From Lingula anatina (Eukaryota > Brachiopoda > Lingulata > Lingulida > Lingulidae), in assembly GCF_001039355.2 (NCBI RefSeq), contig NW_019775511.1, forward strand, positions 134,783 through 186,483: a DNA stretch of 51,701 nt, written 5' to 3'. This document shows, one piece after another, positions 11,790-23,232 of this stretch (positions are counted from its first letter, which is position 1; each line of letters starts with the position of its first letter). The translations under genes were made by a program, and so were the position numbers. The notes beneath the pieces were generated by a model. It did not search any database and had not been told where the DNA came from. It saw only the letters and a program-made list of their open reading frames with translations.

Positions 11790-12085
11790 TCCCGCAGGGA
11801 ACCGCAGTAGATACTCCAGCGCAGTAGACTACTGCAATCATACTGCAAACATGCTTCAAATCTGCTTCGATTTGGGAGCTAATTAGCATATTTGAAATGT
11901 CATCATATTTGTCTGTCATGCTGCTAATCTACTGCATTAATGCTCCTCTCTGTACAAACCTATGTACTTTTTGGAGTAGAATTGCAATAGGCTATGCTGC
12001 ATTTCTACTGCAAATATGCTCCACACCACTACTGCGTTAATGTTTTTTGCTACTTCGATACTACTGCATTTTCGTGGGGAATTAA
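11790..12085 (+). repeat. TACTGCA-rich interspersed repeat, copy 1
   Basis: About 300 bases with many spaced TACTGCA or CTACTGC words. A related copy in reverse orientation lies at 22735-23025 (shared AGCATTAATGC, GTAGATTAGCAGCATGA, CATATTTCAAATAT). No clear TIR, tail or coding sequence. Confidence 0.65.
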
Positions 12086-13540
12086 CACTACAGGTATGCA
12101 GAGACGCAGGTCACCAAGTTATCTCTTATAATAACTCCGATAAATTTGGATATTTTTTTTAAACAAAGGTGGTAGTGTGGTGCGTGGAAATCAACCGTTT
12201 TTAGGAGCATGCTGTATCTAACTCAGAGTGTAGTAGTGATAGTAGGTAAAGAATTCCGTAAATATCGACGTTCCTCCAACAGCTGTTATTTACTGGTACG
12301 CAAAGTGTATGTGATGCTGCTTTGCCTTATTACATTAACGATCTCCTATGCCCACAGAAAAGTTAAAAATGAATATTGCTATCCCTTGACTTACATGTAG
12401 CTAGATGAAAAAAAACAGGCGTTAGATATTTATAAGGCACAAAAATCCCTCAAATTATTTACCTTGAGAAAATTACTTCTGCAAACATGTGTTTGAGTTC
12501 CATACTGTGTTTTCAGTTTTACCGCCACGAGTAAAATTCAGCAGTCTCCACCTCTATTACGAGAGGTGTAGAAAAATGTGGAAAACAAGAACTCGAAAAT
12601 GGGATTTAAATACGGTGTAATTGGGCGATTGAAGGGAAGGCGATGAAACATCCAGGGAAATTGATGCTCTCGCCTGTAAATGTCTTACGCTCACCGAGTG
12701 CATTTATCGTAGTTCAGTCCCCTAAGGCCAAAGTCAACCATTCAGTAGGGTGTTCGTAACCCTAAGTTCATCAACCTTATTTGACTTAATTGAGTTAAAC
12801 TGCAATGCGAGGTGTGTCGTTTAATGATTATTGGGAGCCACGGAGCATCTGGACAATTTTGTTTTGACTGAAATTGGATTGAATAAGCTAGCATTAGTCA
12901 TATCAGGGTTGTGAATTGACTGGGTAACCCTGCAATTATTATTCATAGCCAGGGCCCTTCATATTATCCATTGTACCCAGTATGTCGTGACGGGTCCTTG
13001 GTCCTAGATACTGCGTGGACTGTAGCGTAACGTGCGCGTGCACGCATGAACTGCTTAACACACGCATGCATGCATAAACATATCTTTTTACAATTCGCTG
13101 GCATTGTGCGAGTCTTCGGGCAGCCGATCGTATTTCTGTGGATTTTTTTTTTCTTTTTGTTAGGTGGATTCAGTCATATTACATATTATAACGCCATTGT
13201 ATGCTTTACCTCTGCCAGTCTGTCTAAATCATGAATGCCTGCATTGTTGATGGAATTGGATCTATTTAAGGAGGGATTTAGATAATACAGGTCATGCAAC
13301 CTGGCTTTTTTGTCGACCAACCGCGATTTAATTCCCGCAGTCAACGTCCCCACTTAGGGTCTGTTCTAGAAAATATATTTAAGGTAAAATATATGTGGGA
13401 GTTGAAAATGAGACAATTTCAAAGCGTGGTGTGGTTTCGCTTACGGCTTGTAATAATTTTCGCAAAAGTGACTTATACTCTAAATTCTTAATCCCATCAT
13501 TATCCCCAAAACAGCGGTCACAGCAGTTATTTTGGAATCT

Positions 13541-13570
13541 ATCTAGCTATCTATCTATCTATCTATCTAT
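13541..13570. repeat. (CTAT)n microsatellite
   Basis: About seven CTAT units. A shorter ATCTATCT tract recurs near 45618-45640 in the related repeat block. Confidence 0.9.
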
Positions 13571-14216
13571 ATGTAGGTTCTAAACAGCAAACTGTGTTTG
13601 CCATCAGATCATGTGGGCCTAAAAAGATGGCTATACCTCCCTAATATAATATCTAAAGAGATTATTACATAAAAATTTTTGATTAAAAAAAACATGGATT
13701 CATAAATTATTGGCAAATCGTCGTTTACCCCATGAAATTCCCTTTTTTATCAAAACGAACATTTGTTGCCAATTTAAAAGTTTACTGATCTACCAGGGTG
13801 TTTTTTGCCTTAAATTAATTTCACTACGACTATGTAGATCTATAACTACAATAATGAAAATAGAAATAACGTAGAGAATATGGACATTGACGGTTTGTTG
13901 GTTTTGTACTATAAATGCCTATGTTGCCCCTACCTTTTGTGGCGCCCTAAGGTTAGTATAACAGAGAAGAAAATGATGTCTCGATCGCCATTTCCAACAA
14001 TAGGTTTTGGCTGAGCTCTAAAGAAAAAGGTGAACGACTGGGAAGGGCCTTTGCCTCAGGAAAAAAATTGTAAATGGTAGAGCACAAATAACGTACACAA
14101 ACATGACGCTTTTTAAACGTATAAAATATGTGGGGACGGTAGGACTGAAAATTGTGGTGTTTGCACTGCTAAGTAAATAAACTCAGCTGAATACCTGAAT
14201 AAGTTCAACAATATTA

Positions 14217-15082
14217 TACATTGCGGATTTAGGGGGGAGAGTGTCAGGGGGGTCCTAACCGCCCCACCCCTTCGGCCTCTGGAAAAAAATCACACCAATA
14301 TTCCCCTCTTGCTATTAGAATTTTGAGGAGCTGAGTCATAGTTCTAAACTGCACCAAATGTCACAGAACCTCTCCAAAACACCGAACCCCACACCAAAGG
14401 GTCAAGGGTCGGCTTCGTATCTGAGGTCTGTCATTCTTAAAAAACTGGACCCCCCCCCCCTTCAAATAATCCTGGATTCGCCCCTGTCATAAGACTGCTA
14501 AAATGACTTGCATTTTTGTGAACCCGCGTGTAAGAGAAAGTAAATCTAACGACCACGCCTTAAATATTCTGCCGTGTTTATGAACAGCAGTGCCGTTATA
14601 ACAATATTAATAATGATATTTGCGTCTCATGTTTGAAAATAAACCCGGCCATAATAAAGGTTACGAGAGACTGAAACATGTGAAAGTACAACTGAAATTC
14701 ACAAAAAGTACTTTGATGTAAGTTACTGATCAGTTAAACAAATAAAAAAGAGGGTTTATATAAAAGCTTTTCAATCCCCCTCTTCTGTATTAAATTCACT
14801 TCTTCTAAACATCACAACGTGTACCATTTGCTGTCTTTAGTTGCATCATTTTGCGAGGGAAATATAGACTTTTCAGTGTCATTAAGTACATTATAATGTT
14901 TTTAAATAGAATAGAAAAGTTAAAATATCTTCCCTAATGTCTCTTTATGGATTGTAATTAATCAAAATTGTTTCTCGCCCTCTACTTCACTGGATTTACA
15001 TTGTATGCATGATACATAAATGCTCATACAACGGTGTATTAGATTAACTCCCAGTTTGTATGTGTACTCTGTCTATATTTTA

Positions 15083-15125
<43 letters not shown>

Positions 15126-15740
15126 GTCTGTCTATCCATGTAGGTTTTAAACAACAAATTACTACTCCAATATATAAAGTAATTTCCCTTACCTCGGCGT
15201 CAGTAAGTTCCCAAGACGAGTGGTCGCTTGCTTTAAGACCAAGTACCAAAATGGCACAGCATGAGACACAAATATTGCCACCCAGACCCGCAGTCGAGGT
15301 GGTTCAGCACACTACTAGATATTATTACATGATCTACTCATCTCCAGTCGTATCAGCCGTATTGCAGCCACTGTTGCAGCGTCTTCGTGATTAAGCCCGT
15401 CTGTTAATCTAATATTCGATGCATGCGACGCAGGAGTGAGAGTTAAGTCTGAGCGCAAGAGTAATTGTGCATGTTATTTGTTATTTATTATAGACGTGAT
15501 TGAGAAGGTGAAAATAATTCCCTTTTAGGGCGAGCGTAGGCAGGACTGAATAACAAGCGGTTTGCTTTTGTTGTCCAATTGAAAGAGCTTCTTTGATTAT
15601 GTATAGAACGCCGAAAGAGGGCGCGCAGCGAGGTGACCAAGGTCATGATAAAAGCTCAAGGGTAAACTAGTTCGTCAGGTTTATCCCTTCTTTCTAAAAT
15701 GAACGAAAAACGATATTCTTCGAGCAAACTTTCGGCTGCC
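14217..15740 (+). repeat. Duplicated non-coding block R1, copy 1
   Basis: Matches 45651-46760 in order: GCGGATTTAGGGGG, CCTTCGG, ATCACACCAATA, TCCCCTCTTG, a CT/ATCT microsatellite, GGCGTCAG, TGGTTCAGCACA, and AAAGCTCAAGGGTAAA. By eye about three quarters identical, with many indels. No gene recognised. The last part (from about 15468) is also shared with 33733 onward. Confidence 0.7.
15088..15132. repeat. (CT)n/(TCTG)n microsatellite
   Basis: CT array followed by three TCTG units, inside the R1 block. Confidence 0.95.
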
Positions 15741-16599
15741 TTATTATTCTCACTTTTAGAAAAGAAATAACGTTAAAATTGGTATGAGTTTAAACTGGAA
15801 GGGCAGTTTAAAGTTAATTATCACAAGTATTGCAGGGGTGGATCCAAGAACGGGGGGGGGGGGGGGGGGTCAACGATTTCTGGAAACCTGCCAGGATTAT
15901 AAAAAAAAAGCATTGCCATGCTTTCAGTAACTATTTATAACACTACCAAACTGCCACATAAATTTCGGCTAGGTCCAAGAGACGGTGAGTTTTCAGAATG
16001 CAGTTCAAGTAGCTATGCTTAATTAATTGTAGTGATTTTTAGCATTTTACTTTATTTATTTCATTTTTATTTTATTTTATTTTATATTTTATTTTTATTT
16101 TTATAGCCCGTGTTATCGAGAACTTTACCTGTTCACGGATGAACTAAAATTATGTTTTATCTTCTGCAGTATTGTTTATTGGAATTTTCAGTAGAAATGA
16201 AATAAAACAAATAACTGTTGTATTAAAAAGCACATGATAAACCTCAAATTGTTCTCTATGCTATCACTGTTGAGTGTGGCACTTGCACGACAGTCAATAC
16301 TACCACTGATAAACTCCACTGCACAAAGTCCGCGTTATAACTTCTTTTACTGCATTTTTATGTCTCCTTCATCCCAGAAAACCATAAACTTTCATAGTCC
16401 AATCCACAATATAAAAGAAGGCAGCATAGAATATCGATTGTTCGAGATTTGCACAAACAAGGTCGCTTTTATCATATAGCCCCAATATTGTATAATCTTA
16501 AACAATTTATGCAATGTAACAAACTGTTGCCTGTATTAAGTGTTATGGCCTTAGGGATAAAATATATATCAAATATTCAATAAGACACATCATCCTAAG

Positions 16600-16812
16600 A
16601 GTGCATTCCCAGAGATTTAGATCGATCCATCCTGATCGACATAACTCCCTGGGGGTTCACGCTTAATTGCAGTCAGCCGAGCGCGCACGACAGTTAATTA
16701 CCCCCTTACAGCTTTTAGTAGACGGGACAGACGTGTCAGCCGGCTAAGCTAACAGTAATCTAGTGAGACTCCCCACAGGAATAGATCGATCTAAAATCTG
16801 TGGGAATGGGGT
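16600..16812. mobile_element. GATCGATC-TIR MITE, copy 1
   Basis: TIRs read GTGCATTCCCAGAGATTTAG and the inverse of a matching right end; both run into GATCGATC. Flanked by CTAAG on both sides (16595-16599, 16813-16817). The other duplication copy (about 34825-34835) has an unoccupied site reading ATCCTAAGGGGC, which supports the boundaries. Non-coding, 213 bp. Confidence 0.85.
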
Positions 16813-19058
16813 CTAAGGGACTATTATCTTTACTGGTGACCAAGCGCACTTAATAAGGAAGACCCCACAAAGGTATGCTGTCACACTTGCAATGCTAATT
16901 TAATCCCATGTGCAGCGTCCACGTTTTTATAGGGTCACCTGTAGAAGTCAGCTCTGCAGTATATTATTTTTTTTTACTCAAGATAAGCTGATTTGATATT
17001 TAGCAACATGAAAATTATACTACGTGCACGCTCGCGCGAGCTATGAATTCATCGTTTTAACATCGTTACTCATGGGCAGTACGCTTTTTTGACACCAATT
17101 TAACAACTAATCCTAATTAATTCCAACAGTAGTTAACATGTTTTTTATTTAAACCAAGTAACAACATTACTTGGGCCCTAGGATTCCTGAGCTTGAAGTT
17201 TTAATTGGATATATTGACTTATATTGCCAGGCATTAGGCTAAAGGTCAGTTTTAGTGAAGTATGGTGCTCTTCTCTGCCTCTCCCAAGGGCCCATGCGCA
17301 TTATTCATAATGATAGCTTTATCAATCCCGACATATCATGTTCCTAGCCGTTAATTGTTTGTGATGGCAAAACTGTTTGCGGTGCAAAATGCCTTGTGAC
17401 ATTTTTCTTTTGTTGCAAAATGCGTTTGGTTGCAATATGCCCTCTACAAGACAACATGATCCCCGAAGAAGACGATTCGAAGACACTATTTGTGTACTTA
17501 AATCACACTCGCATACTATCAAAGCGGGAATCATCTACAGGTACAGGGGGGTACCTGTACATCGTGTGCATTTGTTTATTAAGAACACTACATTGTGATA
17601 AAACAGCACTTGCTAAGACAGGACTTGTCCTAGCTTGTACTTTTTATGAGGACCTGGAGTAATTTTTTCACTAGGTATTTACAGATGTTTCTCTGGCTTC
17701 TAATTCTGTGCACGTTTATGTACTGACCTGGGAGTGGGAGAGGTTGATACATTTTTTTACAATTAGAAGCAAAAACAGGAAAATTATGTCTGACTGTACC
17801 CATCCTGCAGACGGTCTTTTTAAATTTCTTATCGAGTAGCTGTAGACTTAAGTTTTAAAGGATCCTGAAGGTTTTTAAAGAGTTTATAACCATCTGCTGT
17901 TTCTCATTTAACAACAAAAATAGAATTTTTAGCAAATATATCTAAAAAAAACTATATTGTTATCTTCTACTTTATTCACTTTACCCGAATAGCAATCCAA
18001 TTCCGTTAAATGTGAATTTTAATTTATACACCAATGGCTGAATTAACTTTATCTTATCTTGACCGAGCAGCGAGAAGTTTTGCGTGATGTCATCACCCGG
18101 CTGACCTTAGGAAGAGAATAGTGTATCCTTTTTTTGCCTGAAATCTGATCTGAAAACACTACTTTGGCTTGTCAAGTAAGTAAAGAGAACAGTGACCACT
18201 TCATATTACATTATCAATATGTATTTTGCCTAGTGAGGGCCATTTACTCATAACAATTGTTTATTTTTAGTACACATACGCAAAAAAACCCATATAGAAA
18301 TAATGCATTTAGCAATTCATTTTTTTTTCATCATATGATGTTGATTTTCATTATTTTTATACAGCGTTGAAACACATACATTGAGGAGTCCATATTCTCT
18401 AGGAAAAAATTTTTAAAAAATTAAAAATGTAGCAAAAATGTTCATGGGTGAATAAACTAGGTCTCAGTATATTGGTTTTTAACTCTTTTACTTGCTTGCT
18501 TTTTGATCTGCTTGCATAAAAATTCTAAATTGACAAATATTGTGCAAAATCGTAAGAGAGACTTGAACAAAAGTAGGAATACCACTAGTTCATTCTTTTA
18601 TATTTCATCATTAAATTCGTCTACTAAACGGATCTGTTTCTGCATATGATATACATTTTTCTCTTTCTCTCTCTCAAAAGAAACGATGATATTTTAAGTT
18701 TCACATATGTAACTCTCACATTCCATCATTTAATTTTACGTGCACGTTATAACAAAACTGAGAATATACTTCTACTCAGGTTCTTATTGCACTCAGATAA
18801 AGTGGTTACTGATTTGAAGTTTAAACCTCATTTCATTTACTTGGACTATTGCTGATTTTCTTGCAGAAAAGTAGAGTAAGAGTTTGCTATAAAAGTTAAG
18901 ACGAATTGTCGGACTATAATTTCTTTGTGAATCATGTCCAGGAAGGTCATAATCAAACTATAACAACCCCCTGCCTCGAGTGACGGTTTCTGGAGGCAAG
19001 TACCATAATAATACCCACTCGACCGATTATCATAAAATTCATGTGCTACTAGCAATCC

Positions 19059-21871
19059 TCAGTTGTTTTTCGTCAAGAGTCGCTTTTCCATTTCTGTAGC
19101 TTCTTCTCTCATTTTCAATGCGTCATTGGCCTTTCCCGAATCTTGTAGAAGCTCTGCAATTTCACGAAGACTTTTGACAGTCACATCATTATCTCCAAGC
19201 ATTTTGCGTTCCATTTCTAGACCCCTATCATGCATTTCGAGACTCCCTTCAATGTCCCCCGAAAGTTTCATTTCTCTTGCTACGTCGTGGATGACAGAAG
19301 CTGTATCTTTGGTATCTCCCTGAATTTGTTCATTGATACGCAGTGCTTTTTCAAATGCAGCAAGGGCATCTTTGTGGTTTCCTTTTGCTGATTTGACACG
19401 AGCTAGCTCACGTAATACATGTACTATGTGGAGGTTGTTTTCTCCAAGCGTTTTTCTCATTATAGTCAAAGCTCTTAATTGGTCCTCCTCAGCACCATTT
19501 GTATCACCCAATTTCAGCTTTACCATGCCAATGTTACTGAGTGCTATAGCGGTTTGAAGGTGTTCGCCATATATGGTCTCCTTAAGCCCAAGGCATCGGT
19601 TGTACAGTGGCAATGCCTCTGTCGGTTTTTCTATAAATTGCAAGGCCAGTGCTGCGTTGTTCAAGGCTTTGTCGTCGATACCACCATTCTTGCCATCAAA
19701 TGCAGGATTTAAGCGAAATATATCTTTCAGGGTGTCCATAACAGCCTCACGCTCCCCTTGTTTTGCCTTCACCACAGCCTTCATAGCCTGTGCGCGGTAC
19801 TTCAGACGTTGGTCGGAGTAATCTACTGCTATTGACATGCACTTCTCGATCATGCTTAACTGTTCGGCATATTTTCCATCCCTAAAAAGTTGATACGTAA
19901 GGGAATAGTAGCTTTCATAATAGTCTTTGTAATCGCTCACCACTGCCATGCTCTCATACATTTGAATTGCAGTTTTCAAGAATTCTGTTGAAGATGGTAG
20001 GTTCGCAAGTAGGTAGTTCACGTATCCAATATAATAATGTATGGAGGCAACATCAAATTGCTGTGCCGTCGGTTCTTTCTGATACATATTCAAAAGGCAT
20101 TCAAAGCACCTCACGGAATCAGCGTATCTTGCTACGTGCATCAGGCCTATTGCAAGGATCTTCACCACGTGATGGGTAGCCAGCTTCAACTCCCGCGACA
20201 ACGAGTCGAAAAAAGCAATGCATTGGACAAAATTTTCCTTACTACCGTCGAATAGTTCACTTGCTTTACGCACATTACGCTTTGTGAGATCATCTACTTT
20301 ATCATCAGTCAGTGAATGCAAAGTCGCTATAGGCGCCTCCATGAAACGGATGAAATGTTCCATATACATGTTTTTACATGTATCATCTTTGGCAGTTTCG
20401 TGTTGTGCAAAAGCTTGTATAAGGCTGTGCATCTCATACGTCTGACTTGTTTCATCATATTTGAGTAAGGATATATCACGTAGTTCTTGAAGATATTTAA
20501 GACATTGGAATGATTTGAGATTCGTGGAGTGTTTTTCTAAAAGGGAACATGCATCATCCCTGGTGAAAGTTGACGGAAAAAGTGAAAGTATTTGATAAAC
20601 TGTTTTCAAATGAGTGTCTAAGCGCTTATAGGTTAAATTGATACAAGCGTGGGCGTTCAGATCCCTGGAACCTAAGTCAAAAGCCTCAATATTCATGGTC
20701 CCTTTCGTCGTTAGCTCTTCATTTAATTCTCCCATTGTGCAACCCTGTTTAAGAAGGCGACCTAGAATGTGAAGTAACAGTGCGACGAAGCCACATTTCT
20801 CAGCGAGATGTCTCCCGGAAAGACGATCTACCGTTTGAGAATAGTGCTGTAGCAAGCTTAAGGACGCATCCTCAGACAAGCAGTCCAAATGGTGGTGGTG
20901 AATGTACATATTTGTCAAGTGAATGGTTTCTCTGGTGGTACACAATACATAGGCGTTGTTACAGTTCACATTTAACTTCTGAAGCATAGAGTAGAAGTAA
21001 TCGCGTGTACTTTCCCCAAGCGCAGTTTCGCAATTGTCTAAAATGATGAGTATCTTTTTACCGTATTCGGATACAACTTGGCAGGCTTTCGAGATGAGAA
21101 AATCTGTAGTTAACTTATCTTCACTGTAGCAAGTTGAGGCTTTTAATGCGAAAAGAAGAGAAGCAGGGATGTCTTCTGAAAGACTAACATTTTTCATGTC
21201 GGCCATGATGGAACGTATTCCCCATTTCGAGATGAATTCACCAGCTATCACCGTTGCTAGCGCTGTCTTTCCTTGTCCCCCGAAAGACTGAATTGTGCAA
21301 ATGCGGTGTCCTTCATATAGAAATGCATTTATAATTTTCTTCACATCTTCTGCGCGTCCAAAGAAACAACTCGGGTGTTGTGGCACAGCACACATCTTCT
21401 TGATGAGCTCTGAAAAAAAAACAAGAAACGTATTGTATTCTATTTAGATACATTTATGCGTATACAAATGGTGACATACCCTTTCAAATGTATTCATATA
21501 ACAGATCGACATTCGTTAGGAAAAGAGAAATCGCTGGAACATTTGGCTATTCACCTATTCTTTGTTTTTTGTCCTCTTCAGTAACGGGGTATCCAGCAAA
21601 GAGGTCGGCCAGCCAACAATTTCCCTCCCGAAGACACGATAGAAAACTGTGAAACTGCTGATCGATGCCGTTCACCAGGATACCCATCAATATTCTGTTC
21701 TGTTCCTGGCGCGTAACTTCTTTCAAGAGTTCCTGGCATTGGCTCTCAGACAAAACGCCATTCGCGATGAGCGTAGCCGAGTTTTCCCTGACATCAAAAT
21801 CGGAACCTACTAAGTCCCAGTTCTTTATTAGCATGATTTGGTTTTCTATGGTGACTGGAGTAGCCATACTT
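19059..21871 (-). CDS. NLR-A: CARD-NB-ARC-TPR receptor
   Basis: The coding exon 21555-21867 and exon 19059-21409 join in phase (104 aa + 783), giving 887 aa; the intron is 145 bases. Residues 1-95 form a CARD-like six-helix death fold (ENSATLIANGVLSESQCQEL, FHSFLSCLRE). NB-ARC: FFGRAEDV, P-loop GGQGKT (148-153), Walker B ILIILDN (D229), sensor TTRE (262-265), a GLPL-like CGFVALLLHILG (310-321) lacking the Pro, and MHS for the MHD motif of the winged helix. The C-terminal half holds TPRs of kinesin-light-chain type (YGEHLQTAIALSNIGMVKL, LGENNLHIVHVLRELARV). In known relatives (Apaf-1, NLRs) the CARD recruits caspases or adaptors and NB-ARC drives assembly; the ligand here is unknown. An acceptor (TTATTTTTCAG) four bases before the ATG shows that a non-coding 5' exon exists. 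Tandem paralogue at 39236-44612. Confidence 0.9.
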
Positions 21872-21983
21872 CTGAAAAATAAGAAATGATTTCTAACAGG
21901 GAGTCTACATCGATGTTGTAAAAAAGTTGCATTGCGTTACTTTAGACAACTCAGCTATTCTGCATGTAAATGTTTCTGTAAGG

Positions 21984-22154
21984 GTGCATTCCCAGCGATT
22001 AAGATCGATCCAGTCTGCCGAGCGCGCATCATAATTAATTACCCCCTTACAGCTTTTAATAGGCGGGAGAGACGCTTAAGCCGGCAAAACTGACAGTATT
22101 CTAGTGAGACTCCCCACAGGGATAGTTCGATCTAAAATCTATGGGAATGGGGTC
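21984..22154. mobile_element. GATCGATC-TIR MITE, copy 2
   Basis: Same ends as the 16600 element (GTGCATTCCCAGCG..., right end AATCTATGGGAATGGGGTC), internally deleted, flanked by TAAGG. It lies about 110 bases upstream of the NLR-A exon that carries the ATG; the matching place above NLR-B (about 44705-44720) lacks it. Confidence 0.8.
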
Positions 22155-22304
22155 TAAGGCACAGTCAGGGTAGTCAGTTTGAATAATGATTTACGTAACG
22201 TTGAGTATTATCTGATTAGGGACAAATCGCTGAAATTACTCGATGTATAATTAACCCTGAGTGGCGAATGCAGAAATAGAAGGCAAGTAAAATAAAGAGA
22301 CTCT

Positions 22305-22517
22305 GACCCCATTCCCAGAAATTAGATCGATCCAACTAGATCGACCTAACTCCCCGGGGGTTCACGCTAAATAGCTGTCAGCTGGGCGGGCACAAAAGTA
22401 AATTGACCCCTTTCAGCTTGTAGTAGGCAGGACGGACATTTAAGCCGGATTATCTGACAGTAATCTAGTGAGACTCCCCACGGGGATAGATCGATCTAAA
22501 ATCTATGGGAATGGACC
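22305..22517. mobile_element. GATCGATC-TIR MITE, copy 3
   Basis: Left ACCCCATTCCCAGAAATTAG and the inverse right end, same interior as the 16600 copy (CCCCGGGGGTTCACGC, TCTAGTGAGACTCCCCAC). Flanking CTCT on both sides may be the target duplication. Confidence 0.8.
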
Positions 22518-22525
22518 CTCTCTCA

Positions 22526-22600
22526 GGCCTACCCAACTACCAGACGCGGCATTGACGAATCCATTTTCACGGGTAGATCGCATACATTTTAATAGGCTGA
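22526..22600. mobile_element. Partial end of the 27.2-kb foldback family
   Basis: GGCCTACCCAACTACCAGAC followed by GGCA...GGGTAGATCGCAT resembles one arm of the foldback at 27216-27530. Only one arm is present, directly after MITE copy 3. Confidence 0.65.
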
Positions 22601-22734
22601 TTCAAAGTATGTTATGTTTTCTAGTTTCTATTGACATTAACAAGGTTATACTATAAAACATAAAGCTCCAGAATGGCCCATTAACTAAAACCTCTTTGCA
22701 ATTGCCACCAGGAAAATATATATGTTATTCGGTA

Positions 22735-23025
22735 GTATATGAAGTATTAGCGAGGTAGCATTTTAGCAATAGTAGCGCAGTGGTTTGGAGCACATTTGTT
22801 GTAGAGTTTCAGTATAGCCAAAAATACGCGTAGAATATACGTAGCACAGAGAGTAGCATTAATGCGTAGATTAGCAGCATGATACAAGCATATTTCAAAT
22901 ATTCTTACAAGCTTCCACATCTACTGCGGAGAGCTAGAGAAAAAACATTATACTTATGCTGCAGTGCACTGGCTAGCATTAGAAGCATCACCTGTGTCAC
23001 ATACCAAGATGGAATACTTCAACAG
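22735..23025 (-). repeat. TACTGCA-rich interspersed repeat, copy 2 (inverted)
   Basis: Reverse-orientation relative of 11790-12085, sharing AGCATTAATGC, GTAGATTAGCAGCATGA and CATATTTCAAATAT. Diverged, non-coding. Confidence 0.65.
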
Positions 23026-23232
23026 TACATCACAAAGACAGTTATGAGGTATATCAAATAGAAATGCTAGGGCGCTACTCTACAGTGGTAATAATGAAGT
23101 ATACATGTATCATAAAAAATGCTCCTGAACTGCTAAATAGGGGCAGTTTTGAAATAAATCAAAAACAGAATGTATCCTAAATTTAACACGCGCCATGTCA
23201 TTTAATTAATCATTTTGAGGGGTGGGTATATA

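Larger units (their letters stand above)
10236..14216. other. Gene-free region upstream of the MFS gene
   Basis: About 4 kb with no supportable gene. It holds a palindromic MITE (10588-10822), AAT arrays (11505-11552, 11608-11646), a TACTGCA-rich repeat (11790-12085) and a CTAT array (about 13541-13570). The MFS promoter should lie near 10240-10300; nothing diagnostic was seen. Confidence 0.5.
15468..22240. repeat. Segmental duplication, copy 1 (contains NLR-A)
   Basis: Collinear, same orientation, with 33733-44790. Anchors include GTGCATGTTATTTGTTATTT (15468 / 33733), AACAAGCGGTTTGCTTTTGTT, the G-tract before TCAACGATTTCTGG, GATAAACCTCAAATTGTTCTC, CATGTTCCTAG (17338 / 35347), the flank near 18100-18840, and the NLR gene itself. 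The match continues past the NLR start to about 22240. Differences are point changes plus clean insertions in one copy or the other. Confidence 0.85.

Noticed and set aside
15020-15394. 124-residue open frame (+)
   Set aside because: Contains a CT-array Ser/Leu run; the related block at 46210-46605 does not keep the protein sequence.
18846-19055. 69-residue open frame directly after NLR-A (-)
   Set aside because: It follows the NLR-A stop and is not conserved as protein in NLR-B's flank; best read as 3' UTR.
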